DNA from: Nocardia brasiliensis
Lineage (GTDB): Bacteria > Actinomycetota > Actinomycetes > Mycobacteriales > Mycobacteriaceae
Direction of reading: 5' to 3'
Assembly (NCBI RefSeq): GCF_011801125.1
Contig: NZ_CP046171.1
Span: 3,472,001 to 3,536,000, forward strand
DNA length: 64,000 bases
In this document: positions 1 to 7,725 of the stretch, piece by piece
Numbering within the stretch: the first letter of the stretch is position 1
How the letters are laid out: every line of letters begins with the position of its first letter
Translations under genes and position numbers: made by a program
The notes under the pieces: model-generated
Told to the model about the DNA's origin: nothing
Seen by the model: the letters and a program-made list of their open reading frames with translations, nothing else
Databases searched by the model: none

Positions 1-581
1 GCGGGGCTGCCGAGCCGCGCGGTGCGGGCCCACCGCGCGTGCAGGTAGGCCGCCTCGCCCGGCACCTCCTGCACGTCATAGGTGATCTGGTAGTACACCG
101 GAACCGAACGGCCGCAGCGGTTTTCCAGCGTGATCCGCGCCCGCCGGCGAAACGGCATGGGCCAGTAGCAGTTCAAGCCGCCCGCCGGGGCGACCACCAC
201 CATTTCCGAGTTCACCATGGCCAGCTCGTCCCAGCCGTTGCAGAAGAAGTCGCCGAGCGGCACGTCGATCGCGGGCTCGACCGCATCGTCCCAGTACATC
301 CGCAGCGTCAGCGCGCGCAGTGCGGCACGGTCGGTGGTGAGCCAGCAGTGCCGCAGCACGCCGGGACCGGAAACATCTGCCAGGGTGGCGGTTTCACCGT
401 CGGCGAGATCGATCGATGGCGAGACCTTCCAGCCGGTGCCGAGCAGCCGGGCCGCGTGCGCGCCGGTTCCGGTCCGCGCGCGGGCGCCCATACCGGGAGC
501 GCCGGTGGGATTCTCGGCACTGATCGACCGCGTACGCGTGTCGTCGAGGTGCCACAGCTCCCGCCGGCGCTCGGGGCTCAC
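1..581 (-). CDS. GH172 / DUF2961-family glycoside hydrolase, partial (3' end outside window)
   Basis: The reading frame is open from a GTG at 581 to the left window edge (about 193 residues seen). The N-terminus has the family signature TRSISAEN followed by a Gly-rich stretch. Further in it reads CYWPMPF, then a run of basic residues, and YYQITYDVQEVPGEAAYLHA, all typical of DUF2961. Members include difructose-anhydride-forming enzymes and exo-alpha-D-arabinofuranosidases. The GTG start overlaps the thioredoxin stop (GTGA), so the two are translationally coupled at the end of a sugar operon. Family identity is firm. Substrate is not shown; an arabinofuranose or fructofuranose glycan is an inference from the family. 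Confidence 0.85.
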   Translation of the reverse strand, partial: MSPERRRELWHLDDTRTRSISAENPTGAPGMGARARTGTGAHAARLLGTGWKVSPSIDLADGETATLADVSGPGVLRHCWLTTDRAALRALTLRMYWDDAVEPAIDVPLGDFFCNGWDELAMVNSEMVVVAPAGGLNCYWPMPFRRRARITLENRCGRSVPVYYQITYDVQEVPGEAAYLHARWARTARLGSP

Positions 582-1051
582 AGTCCGGGCCAGCCGTACG
601 TGTTCGCGGTCGGTGCGAGTCCGGCCGCCCGGGCGGCGGGCGCGGCGGCGGGCGCCGGAGCGGTCGATGGGTACTCGGGTGTCTGCTGCGCCTGCTGGTG
701 CCGGGCAACCTCACGGCGGAACTGGTCCATGTCCAGCCACTTGACCTGCTCGATCAGTTCGTCGAGGGTGCCGGGCGCGGGCACCCCCGCCTCGGAGTAG
801 ACCAGCAGGCCCTCGCGGAACGCCATCACCGTCGGGATGCTGCTGATCTGGGCCATCGCCGCGAGTTCCTGCTCGGCCTCGGTATCCACTTTCGCGTGCA
901 CGATGTCGGGATGCCTTTCCGCCGACGATTCGAAGATCGGCGCGAACTGCCTGCACGGACCGCACCAGCCGGCCCACCAGTCCACCAGGACAATGTGATT
1001 GCCGGTGATCACCGAGTCGAAATTTTGCCGGGTCAGGGTCTGGGTGGGCAT
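578..1051 (-). CDS. thioredoxin-family protein with Pro/Ala-rich C-terminal tail
   Basis: 157 residues. The thioredoxin fold is clear: VLVDWWAGWCGPCRQF carries the CGPC redox pair (about residues 31-34) and SSIPTVMAF holds the cis-proline loop. The catalytic domain ends near residue 110. About 45 residues follow, rich in Ala, Pro and Gln, which ordinary thioredoxins (about 105-110 residues) lack. No signal peptide is visible, so it should be cytosolic. It lies between an FGGY sugar kinase and a GH172 hydrolase on the same strand, overlapping the latter by 4 nt. That is an unusual place for a thioredoxin; a role in keeping a pathway enzyme reduced is only a guess. The start ATG was chosen because the family N-terminus begins there. 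Confidence 0.9.
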   Translation of the reverse strand: MPTQTLTRQNFDSVITGNHIVLVDWWAGWCGPCRQFAPIFESSAERHPDIVHAKVDTEAEQELAAMAQISSIPTVMAFREGLLVYSEAGVPAPGTLDELIEQVKWLDMDQFRREVARHQQAQQTPEYPSTAPAPAAAPAARAAGLAPTANTYGWPGL

Positions 1052-1110
1052 GAAATCCTCGCATAGGTGTCCGACAGAGCAACCGTGCATCTTCGCACAG
1101 CGCGCGAAGA

Positions 1111-2604
1111 TCAGGAACTCACCCCGGTTCGGTGCTGCTCGCTCGCCAGGAAGTGCGCGATATCGGTGTTGCGTTCGTAGAGCTCGCGGTAGTGCTGGTA
1201 GTAGGAATCGTAGTGCGCGGTGTACGCGGGGCGCGGCGCTACGGTGCCGATCACCGGATTCCAGCCGCCGGTGTCGACCCCGACCGCCGTGGCGGCCAGC
1301 AGCGCGTCGCCCAGGCAGGCGCCGATGGTGTCGGCGGGCAGCTGCTGGTGCAGCCCGGTGACGTCGGAGACGATCTGCGTCCACAGGCCGCCCTTGGTGC
1401 CGCCGCCCACCGCCACCAATCGGGTGGCCGCCCCGCCCGCCTCGGTCATCGCCGCGAGATTGTGCCGCACCCCGTACGCGATGCCCTCCAGTACCGCCCG
1501 ATACAGCTCGGCACGACCGTGGCGCAGGGTCAGCCCGGCCACGATGCCCCTGGCGTTCGGATCGAACAGCGGCGTGCGCTCGCCCGCGAAATAGGGCAGC
1601 GCCAGGAGGCCGTTGCTGCCCGGCGGTACCTCGGCGGCCGCGGCCACCAGGTCGGCGAACTCGCCGCCGACCAGCTCGCGCAGCCACTCGGTCACCGCGC
1701 CCGCGGTCGCCATCCCCGCCGCGAGTGTGTATGTGCCGGGCCAGGTTCCGCAGGTGCCCCAGAGGCCGGGATGCGGGCGGGGATCGGTCAGCACCTGCAC
1801 CAGGAACAGCGTGGTGCCGTACATGATCATGGCGTCGCCGGGCGCGCGGACACCGACGCTTGCGGCCTCGGCCCAGGCGTCGACGGTGCCGGTGGTGACC
1901 GGAAGCCCCACGGGCAGACCGGTACTCGCCGCGGCCGCGGCGCCGACCCGCCCGACCACCTCGGTGGGCCACGCCAGCTCCGGCAGCCGCACGCCGGGCG
2001 CCACCTGAGCCGCCCAGTCGGCGGCCCAATCCCGCTCGCGCAGGTCGTACAGCGGCACGCACTGGCTGGCGGACTGATGGTCGAGCACGTACCGGCCGGT
2101 GAGCCGGTGCACCAGAAACGAACTCGCCATCAGTAGCAGCTCGGTGCGCGCGAAGACCTGCGGTTCGTGCGCGGAAAGCCACCGCAGCTTCGGCCCGACC
2201 GCCTGGCTGGTGAGCGGCGACCCGGCGCGCCGCAGCACCGCTTGCACACCGAATTCGGTTTCCAGCTGGGCGATCTCGGCGGTCGCCCGGGTATCGACGC
2301 CGTAGAGGATGGCGGGCCGCAACGGCGTGCCGGTCGCGTCGGCGGGCAGCAGGCAGGGGCCGATACCCGAGACCGCGAGCCCGGCGAGGTCGGCTCCCTC
2401 GGCCGCGGCGAGCAGCTCGGCGACGATGGCCGTGAACTCGGCCCACCACACCGTTTCGGCGTCGTGTTCCACCCAGCCCGGTCGCGGCGTCGAGACGCCG
2501 TGCGCTCGGTGCGCGCCCGCGACGACGGTGCCGTCCGCGCGGGTCAGCACGCCTTTCGAGCTCGAGGTGCCGATATCGACGCCGAGGAAGAGCGGATCAG
2601 CCAT
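1111..2604 (-). CDS. FGGY-family carbohydrate kinase (xylulokinase-like)
   Basis: 497 residues, normal for FGGY kinases, which phosphorylate open-chain sugars or polyols with ATP. The N-terminal phosphate motif reads GVDIGTSSSKG. YGTTLFL and the substrate-side motif GERTPLFDPNARG lie mid-protein, and the second nucleotide motif AVGGGTKGGLW is near residue 400. The family includes xylulo-, ribulo-, L-fuculo- and glycerol kinases; the sequence seems closest to the xylulokinase type, but the sugar cannot be fixed by reading. It begins 8 nt after the stop of the GH43-like gene and precedes the thioredoxin, so the four genes look like one transcription unit that hydrolyses a glycan and phosphorylates the released sugar. 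Confidence 0.88.
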   Translation of the reverse strand: MADPLFLGVDIGTSSSKGVLTRADGTVVAGAHRAHGVSTPRPGWVEHDAETVWWAEFTAIVAELLAAAEGADLAGLAVSGIGPCLLPADATGTPLRPAILYGVDTRATAEIAQLETEFGVQAVLRRAGSPLTSQAVGPKLRWLSAHEPQVFARTELLLMASSFLVHRLTGRYVLDHQSASQCVPLYDLRERDWAADWAAQVAPGVRLPELAWPTEVVGRVGAAAAASTGLPVGLPVTTGTVDAWAEAASVGVRAPGDAMIMYGTTLFLVQVLTDPRPHPGLWGTCGTWPGTYTLAAGMATAGAVTEWLRELVGGEFADLVAAAAEVPPGSNGLLALPYFAGERTPLFDPNARGIVAGLTLRHGRAELYRAVLEGIAYGVRHNLAAMTEAGGAATRLVAVGGGTKGGLWTQIVSDVTGLHQQLPADTIGACLGDALLAATAVGVDTGGWNPVIGTVAPRPAYTAHYDSYYQHYRELYERNTDIAHFLASEQHRTGVSS

Positions 2605-2612
2605 ACCCGAAC

Positions 2613-3500
2613 CTACCGCGGCACGACCTTGGCGGCGTGCGGGTCGCGCTGCCGGGGGAACCGCAACGGCGCCAGGTACACCCCGCCTTGGCCCCACCCC
2701 GCGCTGGTGATCCACCAGCGGTCCGCGTCGAGTACCACCTCGGCGGCGTGCGCGGCGACATGGCCGATCTTGTCCCCGATCCGGAACCGGAACGGACTGT
2801 CGCTGCGGAACACGTCCGTGCCCACGTAACCCGGGCGCGGACCGATGAACAGATACCACCAGCCATCGTGCTGAACGACGAAGGGGGACTCGGTGTTTCC
2901 GGCCTCGGTGCCCTTCGTCGGGTCGGTGTAGGCGATGTGGCGGTGGCCCCAGTGCACGAGATCGCTGCTCGTGCGGTAGGCCACCACGTGGTGGCCGCCC
3001 GCCGGTGTAGTGGTCGCGCAGTAGTACATCACCCACTGGTCGCCGACCCTGGTCACCATCGGGTCGCGGGCGTCGTAGCCGTCGCGGAACAACGGGCCCG
3101 AACGTCTACGCACCCAACGGAACAGGTCGGTCGAGGTCGCCAGGTTGATCGCCGCGGCGGTCCGGTCCGCGCCGCCACCGGCATAGAACATGTAGTACCG
3201 CCGGTGGGCGGCGACGACAAACGGCGCCCACAGGTGGGTTTCGCCGTAGTCGCGGTCGACGTGCAGGGCGCGGCGCTGTTTGACCCAGGGGCCGAACAAC
3301 TCGTCGGCCGTCGCGTGCGCGAAGTCGACCTCGTCGAACGGATCGGCGGGTTCGCGATGGGTGATGCCGAACAGGTGCAGCCGCCCGCCCGGTGCGCGAA
3401 TGATCGTGTGGTCGTTGATGTACCACTCCTCGGCTGTCCCTGCGCCGGGGTCGTAGATCCGCGTGAACGATCCCGCGCTCACCACCTCGCGCACCGCCAT
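2613..3500 (-). CDS. GH43-like five-bladed beta-propeller glycosidase
   Basis: About 295 residues. The sequence shows the pattern of family 43-type hydrolases: an early acidic motif (YINDHTI), LWAPFVV with a Tyr-rich blade after it (RRYYMFYAG), DARDPMV, GNTESPFVV and a late W-rich blade (WWITSAGWGQGG). No signal peptide is present, so it acts in the cytosol, probably on imported oligosaccharides. ATGs at 3512, 3509 and 3500 are possible starts. A GAGG box lies 3-12 nt upstream depending on the choice; 3500 gives the most family-like N-terminus. It is the first gene of the leftward operon and is divergent from the phosphatase gene. Activity (arabinosidase, xylosidase or phosphorylase) is undetermined. 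Confidence 0.78.
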   Translation of the reverse strand: MAVREVVSAGSFTRIYDPGAGTAEEWYINDHTIIRAPGGRLHLFGITHREPADPFDEVDFAHATADELFGPWVKQRRALHVDRDYGETHLWAPFVVAAHRRYYMFYAGGGADRTAAAINLATSTDLFRWVRRRSGPLFRDGYDARDPMVTRVGDQWVMYYCATTTPAGGHHVVAYRTSSDLVHWGHRHIAYTDPTKGTEAGNTESPFVVQHDGWWYLFIGPRPGYVGTDVFRSDSPFRFRIGDKIGHVAAHAAEVVLDADRWWITSAGWGQGGVYLAPLRFPRQRDPHAAKVVPR

Positions 3501-3579
3501 GTCCACCATCATCCTCGGTGGCGGGCTACTCGGACATAGACTGGTCTGTGCTGGTGTCCGACCCTGCGGAGCGCACGAC

Positions 3580-4383
3580 ATGCACACCGATCTCACCCCG
3601 CGGCGGTGGGTGGACTTCGCCGAGATCGACAACGCGCGCGACCTCGGCGGGCTGCCCGTCCACGGCGGTGGCACCACCCGTTTCGGGGTCGTATATCGCT
3701 CCAGCACACCGCAGCAGCTGTCCGTCGCGGATCTCGACCGGTTGCTCGGCCCGATGCGCCTGCGCACGCTCATCGATCTGCGGATGCCGGGGGAGTCGGC
3801 GCGGGAGGGCCACGGGTTGCTCGCGAAAAGCGCGGTGCGCCTGATCAATCTGCCGATCAGCACGCCCGTGCACACCGGGCCACAGCACCTGGGGTCCGAC
3901 GCGCGCCACGACGAGCTGCTGCGGCTATTCGGCGAACTACTGCGCGGCAGTGCCGAATCCGTTGTCGCGGCGGCCCGGTTGATCGCCGATGCCCGCCACC
4001 ACGCCGTCCTCTTCCACTGTGCCGCGGGCAAAGACCGGACCGGAATACTAGCCGCCGTCCTGCTCGACGCGATCGGCGTTCCCGCGACGGACATCGCGGC
4101 CGACTACGCACTCACCGAACACCGCCTGGCGCGCATCCGGACCCGGCTCATCGCTCTGGGTTCCTACCCCGACCTGCCTCCGGTGCGCACCGGCATCCTC
4201 GCGGTCCTACCCGCGACCATGCGGGGCTTCCTGGCCGATCTGCGCGCCGTGCACGGCGGTGCGGCCCGATGGCTGCGCGCGAACGGTTTGACCGTGACAG
4301 AACTCACCGCACTGCGCGAGGTCATGGTCGCGTGCGGCCACGATCCCGCGGCGCCACACTGCGCCGCAGGTAGTCCGCGGTGA
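3580..4383 (+). CDS. tyrosine-protein phosphatase (MptpB/PtpB-like family)
   Basis: 267 residues. The active-site P-loop HCAAGKDRTG (CX5R) lies near residue 147. The N-terminal part, NARDLGGLPV then RSSTPQQLSVADL and LIDLRMPGE, is the pattern of actinobacterial Tyr/Ser phosphatases with lipid phosphatase activity related to mycobacterial PtpB. The ATG at 3580 was chosen because the conserved block begins about 20 residues later and a weak GGAG-like box precedes it. There is no signal peptide. Its last 62 nt overlap the 3' end of the convergent UvrA-like gene, so the two coding ends constrain each other. Substrate unknown. Confidence 0.88.
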   Translation: MHTDLTPRRWVDFAEIDNARDLGGLPVHGGGTTRFGVVYRSSTPQQLSVADLDRLLGPMRLRTLIDLRMPGESAREGHGLLAKSAVRLINLPISTPVHTGPQHLGSDARHDELLRLFGELLRGSAESVVAAARLIADARHHAVLFHCAAGKDRTGILAAVLLDAIGVPATDIAADYALTEHRLARIRTRLIALGSYPDLPPVRTGILAVLPATMRGFLADLRAVHGGAARWLRANGLTVTELTALREVMVACGHDPAAPHCAAGSPR

Positions 4384-6625
4384 TCGAGCGCGGGTCGTCG
4401 AGCAGAGCCGAAGGTGTTCCGGTGAAAACGATCTCGCCGCCGTGCCGGCCGCCGTCCGGCCCGAGGTCGATCACCCAGTCCGCGCGTTTGATCACCTCGA
4501 GGTCGTGCTCGATGACGATCACCGTGTTCCCCGCGTCGACCAGCCGGTCCAACAGCGCGAGCAGCGTGTCGACGTCGGCCATATGCAGGCCGGTGGTCGG
4601 TTCGTCGAGCACATAGACACCGCCGCTGCGATGCAGGTGATCGGCCAGCTTGATGCGCTGGCGTTCCCCGCCCGACAGCGAACTGAGCGAGCGGCCCAGC
4701 GTCAGGTAACCGAGCCCGACCTCGTCGAGCGAGCGCAGCGGCGGGCGAATCCGGCTCTCGCCGTGCCCGTCCCAGAATTCGAGCGCCTGCTCGACGGTCA
4801 TCTCCAGCACGTCCGCGATGGATGCGCCGCGCACCGTGTAACCGAGTACTTCGGGGCGATAACGCCTGCCGTGACACCTCTGGCACACGGTGGTGATCGG
4901 GTCCATGTACGCCAGATCGGTGAAAATGACGCCCGCACCGCCGCATTCGGCACACGCGCCGTCGGAGTTGAAGCTGAACAGTCCCGGCTTGACGTTGTTG
5001 GTACGGGCGAACACCTGCCGCAGCGGCTCCATGATCCCGAGATAGGTCGCCGGACTGGACCGGCGCGAGGCGTGAATCGCCGACTGGTTCACCGCGATCG
5101 CGTCCGGGTTGGCGTCGAGGAACGCGCCCGAGACCAGCGTGCTCTTCCCCGAACCGGCGACCCCGGTGACCGCGGTGAGCACGCCGGTCGGGAATCGCGC
5201 GGTGAGGTTCTTCAGGTTGTACCGGTCGACCTCGGCGACGGTGAGCCAACCGGTCGGCGTGCGCGTGTGCGTCTTGACCGGTCGCACCCGGCGCAGCAGC
5301 TCACCCGTCGATGTGCCGCAGTCGCGCAAATTCTCGACCGAGCCTTCGAACACCACCTGCCCGCCGTGCCCGCCCGCGCCCGGTCCCATGTCCACCACAT
5401 GGTCGGCGACCGCGATCACGTCGGGGGAGTGCTCGACCACCAGCACGGTGTTCCCCTTGTCGCGCAACTGGATCAGCAGCTCGTTCAACCGGCCGACATC
5501 GCGCGGATGCATGCCGACGCTCGGCTCGTCGAAGATGTAGGTCATGCCGGTCAGGCTCGATCCGAGGTGCCGAACCACCTTGAGCCGCTGTGCTTCACCG
5601 CCGGACAGGGTCGAGGTTTCCCGTCCGAGCGAGAGATAGCCGAGACCGACCTGCTCGATGCGGCGCAACCGGGCGATCGCCGCGTCGGCGATGGGCGCGG
5701 CGACTCGATCGTCGATCGCGCCGAGCACGCCGATCAGCTCGGACACCTCGAGGTTGCCGTAGTCGGCGATGCCCAAACCGTTGATCCGGGTGGCCAGGGC
5801 GGCGGCGTTCAAGCGCGCACCGTGGCAGTCCGGGCAGAGTTCCTCGGTGACGACCTCCCGCGCCGCGGTCCGGTTCTTCTCCGAGAGCGAGCCCGAGTCA
5901 CGCTTGATGTAGAGGCGTTCGAACCGTCGCAGCAGTCCCTCGTAGGCGTTGCTGCCCATCGACCCGGTCCGGTTCCGTCGCGGTACCCGGAAACCGTTGC
6001 CGCGCAGGAACAGCTGCCATTCCTCGGCGGTGTAGTCGCGCAGCGGCTTGTCCGGATCGAACAGCCCGGACTGCGCGTAGAGTTGCCACTGGAAGGTGCC
6101 GATCGCGAACGGCCCGAACGTGATCGCGCCCTCGTTGAGTGACTTGCCGGTGTCGAGCAGCTTGGTCAGGTCCGGGCGCACGACGTGGCCCAGCCCGCCG
6201 CATTCCGGGCACATGCCGAGCGGGTCGTTGAACGAATAGCTCGACGCCGCACCGGCGCTCGGTGCGCCGTGCCGGGAGAACAGTACGCGAACGATCGACT
6301 GGATATCGGTCATGGTGCCGACCGTCGAGCGTGCGTTGCCCCCGATCGGCTTCTGATCGATCACCACCGCGGGCGCCAGGTTGTCGATGAGATCGGCCTC
6401 TGGCCGTTCGTATTTCGGCAGCCGGTTCCGGATGAACCAGGTGAAGGTCTCGTTGAGCTGGCGTTGCGATTCGACCGCGATGGTACCGAACACGATCGAG
6501 GACTTCCCCGAACCGGACACGCCGGTGAAGACCACGAGCTTGCCCTTCGGGACCGCCAGCGAGACGTTGCGCAGGTTGTTCTCGCGGGCCCCGACGATCT
6601 GAATGGTGTCTCGCTCTGTACTCAC
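4322..6625 (-). CDS. short UvrA-like ABC ATPase (DrrC/UvrA2 type)
   Basis: About 767 residues with two UvrA-type nucleotide-binding domains. NBD1 has GVSGSGKSS near residue 35 and LSGGEAQRLK; NBD2 has GVAGSGKST and LSGGERQRIK. Zinc-module cysteines occur as CPECGG, CPDCHG, CAECGG and CQRCHG. Canonical UvrA is about 950 residues and carries UvrB-binding and insertion domains between Walker A and the signature of NBD1; these are mostly missing here. That matches the DrrC/UvrA2 group linked to resistance against DNA-binding drugs. GTG at 6625 or TTG at 6646 may be the start; neither has a good ribosome site. It is divergent from a WYL regulator that probably controls it. Confidence 0.9.
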   Translation of the reverse strand: MSTERDTIQIVGARENNLRNVSLAVPKGKLVVFTGVSGSGKSSIVFGTIAVESQRQLNETFTWFIRNRLPKYERPEADLIDNLAPAVVIDQKPIGGNARSTVGTMTDIQSIVRVLFSRHGAPSAGAASSYSFNDPLGMCPECGGLGHVVRPDLTKLLDTGKSLNEGAITFGPFAIGTFQWQLYAQSGLFDPDKPLRDYTAEEWQLFLRGNGFRVPRRNRTGSMGSNAYEGLLRRFERLYIKRDSGSLSEKNRTAAREVVTEELCPDCHGARLNAAALATRINGLGIADYGNLEVSELIGVLGAIDDRVAAPIADAAIARLRRIEQVGLGYLSLGRETSTLSGGEAQRLKVVRHLGSSLTGMTYIFDEPSVGMHPRDVGRLNELLIQLRDKGNTVLVVEHSPDVIAVADHVVDMGPGAGGHGGQVVFEGSVENLRDCGTSTGELLRRVRPVKTHTRTPTGWLTVAEVDRYNLKNLTARFPTGVLTAVTGVAGSGKSTLVSGAFLDANPDAIAVNQSAIHASRRSSPATYLGIMEPLRQVFARTNNVKPGLFSFNSDGACAECGGAGVIFTDLAYMDPITTVCQRCHGRRYRPEVLGYTVRGASIADVLEMTVEQALEFWDGHGESRIRPPLRSLDEVGLGYLTLGRSLSSLSGGERQRIKLADHLHRSGGVYVLDEPTTGLHMADVDTLLALLDRLVDAGNTVIVIEHDLEVIKRADWVIDLGPDGGRHGGEIVFTGTPSALLDDPRSITADYLRRSVAPRDRGRTRP

Positions 6626-6649
6626 CTCACCGACGGTAGGTGCCAATGC

Positions 6650-6664
6650 GGACAGCTATTGTCC
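6650..6664. promoter_or_regulatory. inverted repeat GGACA-N5-TGTCC, candidate WYL operator
   Basis: A perfect 5-bp inverted repeat with a 5-nt spacer lies in the 62-nt gap between the divergent UvrA-like and WYL genes. A GATACT -10-like box at 6676-6681 is followed 6 nt later by the WYL gene ATG, which suggests a leaderless transcript. The repeat would lie near the -35 region. Operator function is inferred from position only. Confidence 0.45.
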
Positions 6665-6687
6665 TCATTACGGGCGATACTCGACCT

Positions 6688-7659
6688 ATGACCGAAACCG
6701 CCGCACGACTACTCCAGCTGCTGTCGTTGCTGCAGACCCGCCGCGAATGGAGCGGCCCCGAGCTGGCCGAGCGCCTCGGCGTCACCGTGCGCACGGTGCG
6801 CCGCGACATCGAACGGCTGCGTGAGCTGGGTTATCCGGTGCACGCCAGTCTCGGCGCGATCGGTGGCTACCGGCTGCGGGCGGGCACCGCGCTGCCACCC
6901 CTGCTGCTCGACGACGACGAGGCCGTCGCCATCACCCTCGGCCTGCGCGGTGCGGCCCAGGGGGCGGTCGCGGGCATCGAGGAATCGGCCGCACGCGCCC
7001 TGGTGAAACTCCAGCAGGTGCTGCCCGCGCGGCTGCGCGGCCGCGTCGACGCGATCGACACCGCCACCGTCTCGCTCGGTGGCCCGGCCGCCGGAGCGCG
7101 GGTGGACCCGGAGACGCTGGTCGTCCTGGCCGGTGCCGCGCGCGACGGGGAACGGATCCGCTTCCGGTATCGGGACAAGGGCGACACCGAGAGCAAGCGA
7201 TTCGTCGAACCGCGCAGCCTCGTCTCGGCGGGCCGGCGCTGGTATCTGGTCGCCTGGGACGTCGATCGGCAAGACTGGCGTACCTTCCGCGTCGATCGTG
7301 TCGATGATCCATTCGTGACCGGAATGCGCTGTGCGCCAAGAGCGTTGCCTGCAGCCGATGCCGCGGCGTTCGTCACCGAGCAGCTGGCGCGCTCGCGCCC
7401 GGTGCGGCGAGTGGTCTTGCGGGTGCACGCCGGCGTCGCCGAACTGGCCGACACCTTCCGGGTCCGGCCCGACGAGCTCGAGCCGGTCGACGCGCACACC
7501 TGCCTGATCCGTACCGCCGCCGATTCGCTGGAGTGGACGGCGTTGCGCATCGCGCATCTCGACGTCGAATTCGAGGTGCTCGAGCCGCCCGAGATGCGCG
7601 CCGTGCTGAGCGAACTAAGCGCGAAACTCGCTCGGGCGGCAGGGAATTCGACAAATTGA
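6688..7659 (+). CDS. YafY-like transcriptional regulator (HTH + WYL domain)
   Basis: 323 residues. The N-terminus is a winged HTH of the HTH_11 type: LLSLLQTRREWSGPELAERLG, then VTVRTVRRDIERLRELGYPV. The middle carries the WYL effector domain (RFRYRDKG, then the WYLVAWD core and FRVDRV), and the rest is the WCX-type C-terminal domain. WYL domains sense nucleic-acid or small-molecule ligands, and some members respond to DNA damage. It is divergent from the UvrA-like gene with a palindrome between them, so it most likely controls that gene and itself. No ribosome site precedes the ATG; a -10-like GATACT six bases upstream suggests leaderless translation. Confidence 0.9.
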   Translation: MTETAARLLQLLSLLQTRREWSGPELAERLGVTVRTVRRDIERLRELGYPVHASLGAIGGYRLRAGTALPPLLLDDDEAVAITLGLRGAAQGAVAGIEESAARALVKLQQVLPARLRGRVDAIDTATVSLGGPAAGARVDPETLVVLAGAARDGERIRFRYRDKGDTESKRFVEPRSLVSAGRRWYLVAWDVDRQDWRTFRVDRVDDPFVTGMRCAPRALPAADAAAFVTEQLARSRPVRRVVLRVHAGVAELADTFRVRPDELEPVDAHTCLIRTAADSLEWTALRIAHLDVEFEVLEPPEMRAVLSELSAKLARAAGNSTN

Positions 7660-7706
7660 AAGGCGACTGGTTCCCATGTTTGCAATTCGGACATGCGGAC
7701 GGTCGT

Positions 7707-7719
7707 GCGTTGCTATCGT
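7707..7719 (+). promoter_or_regulatory. candidate promoter (-10 TATCGT) of TRAP permease gene
   Basis: The 13-mer GCGTTGCTATCGT ends 6 nt before the permease ATG, which has no ribosome site; this spacing fits a leaderless actinobacterial promoter. The identical 13-mer recurs at 10835-10847 ahead of the second TAXI receptor gene. No convincing -35 box is seen at either copy. Confidence 0.5.
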
Positions 7720-7725
7720 TCCGCC

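Noticed and set aside
2613..4094. 493-codon leftward frame extending the GH43-like gene upstream
   Set aside because: The extra N-terminal 190 residues are antisense to the phosphatase gene and show no motif; family similarity begins near 3500.
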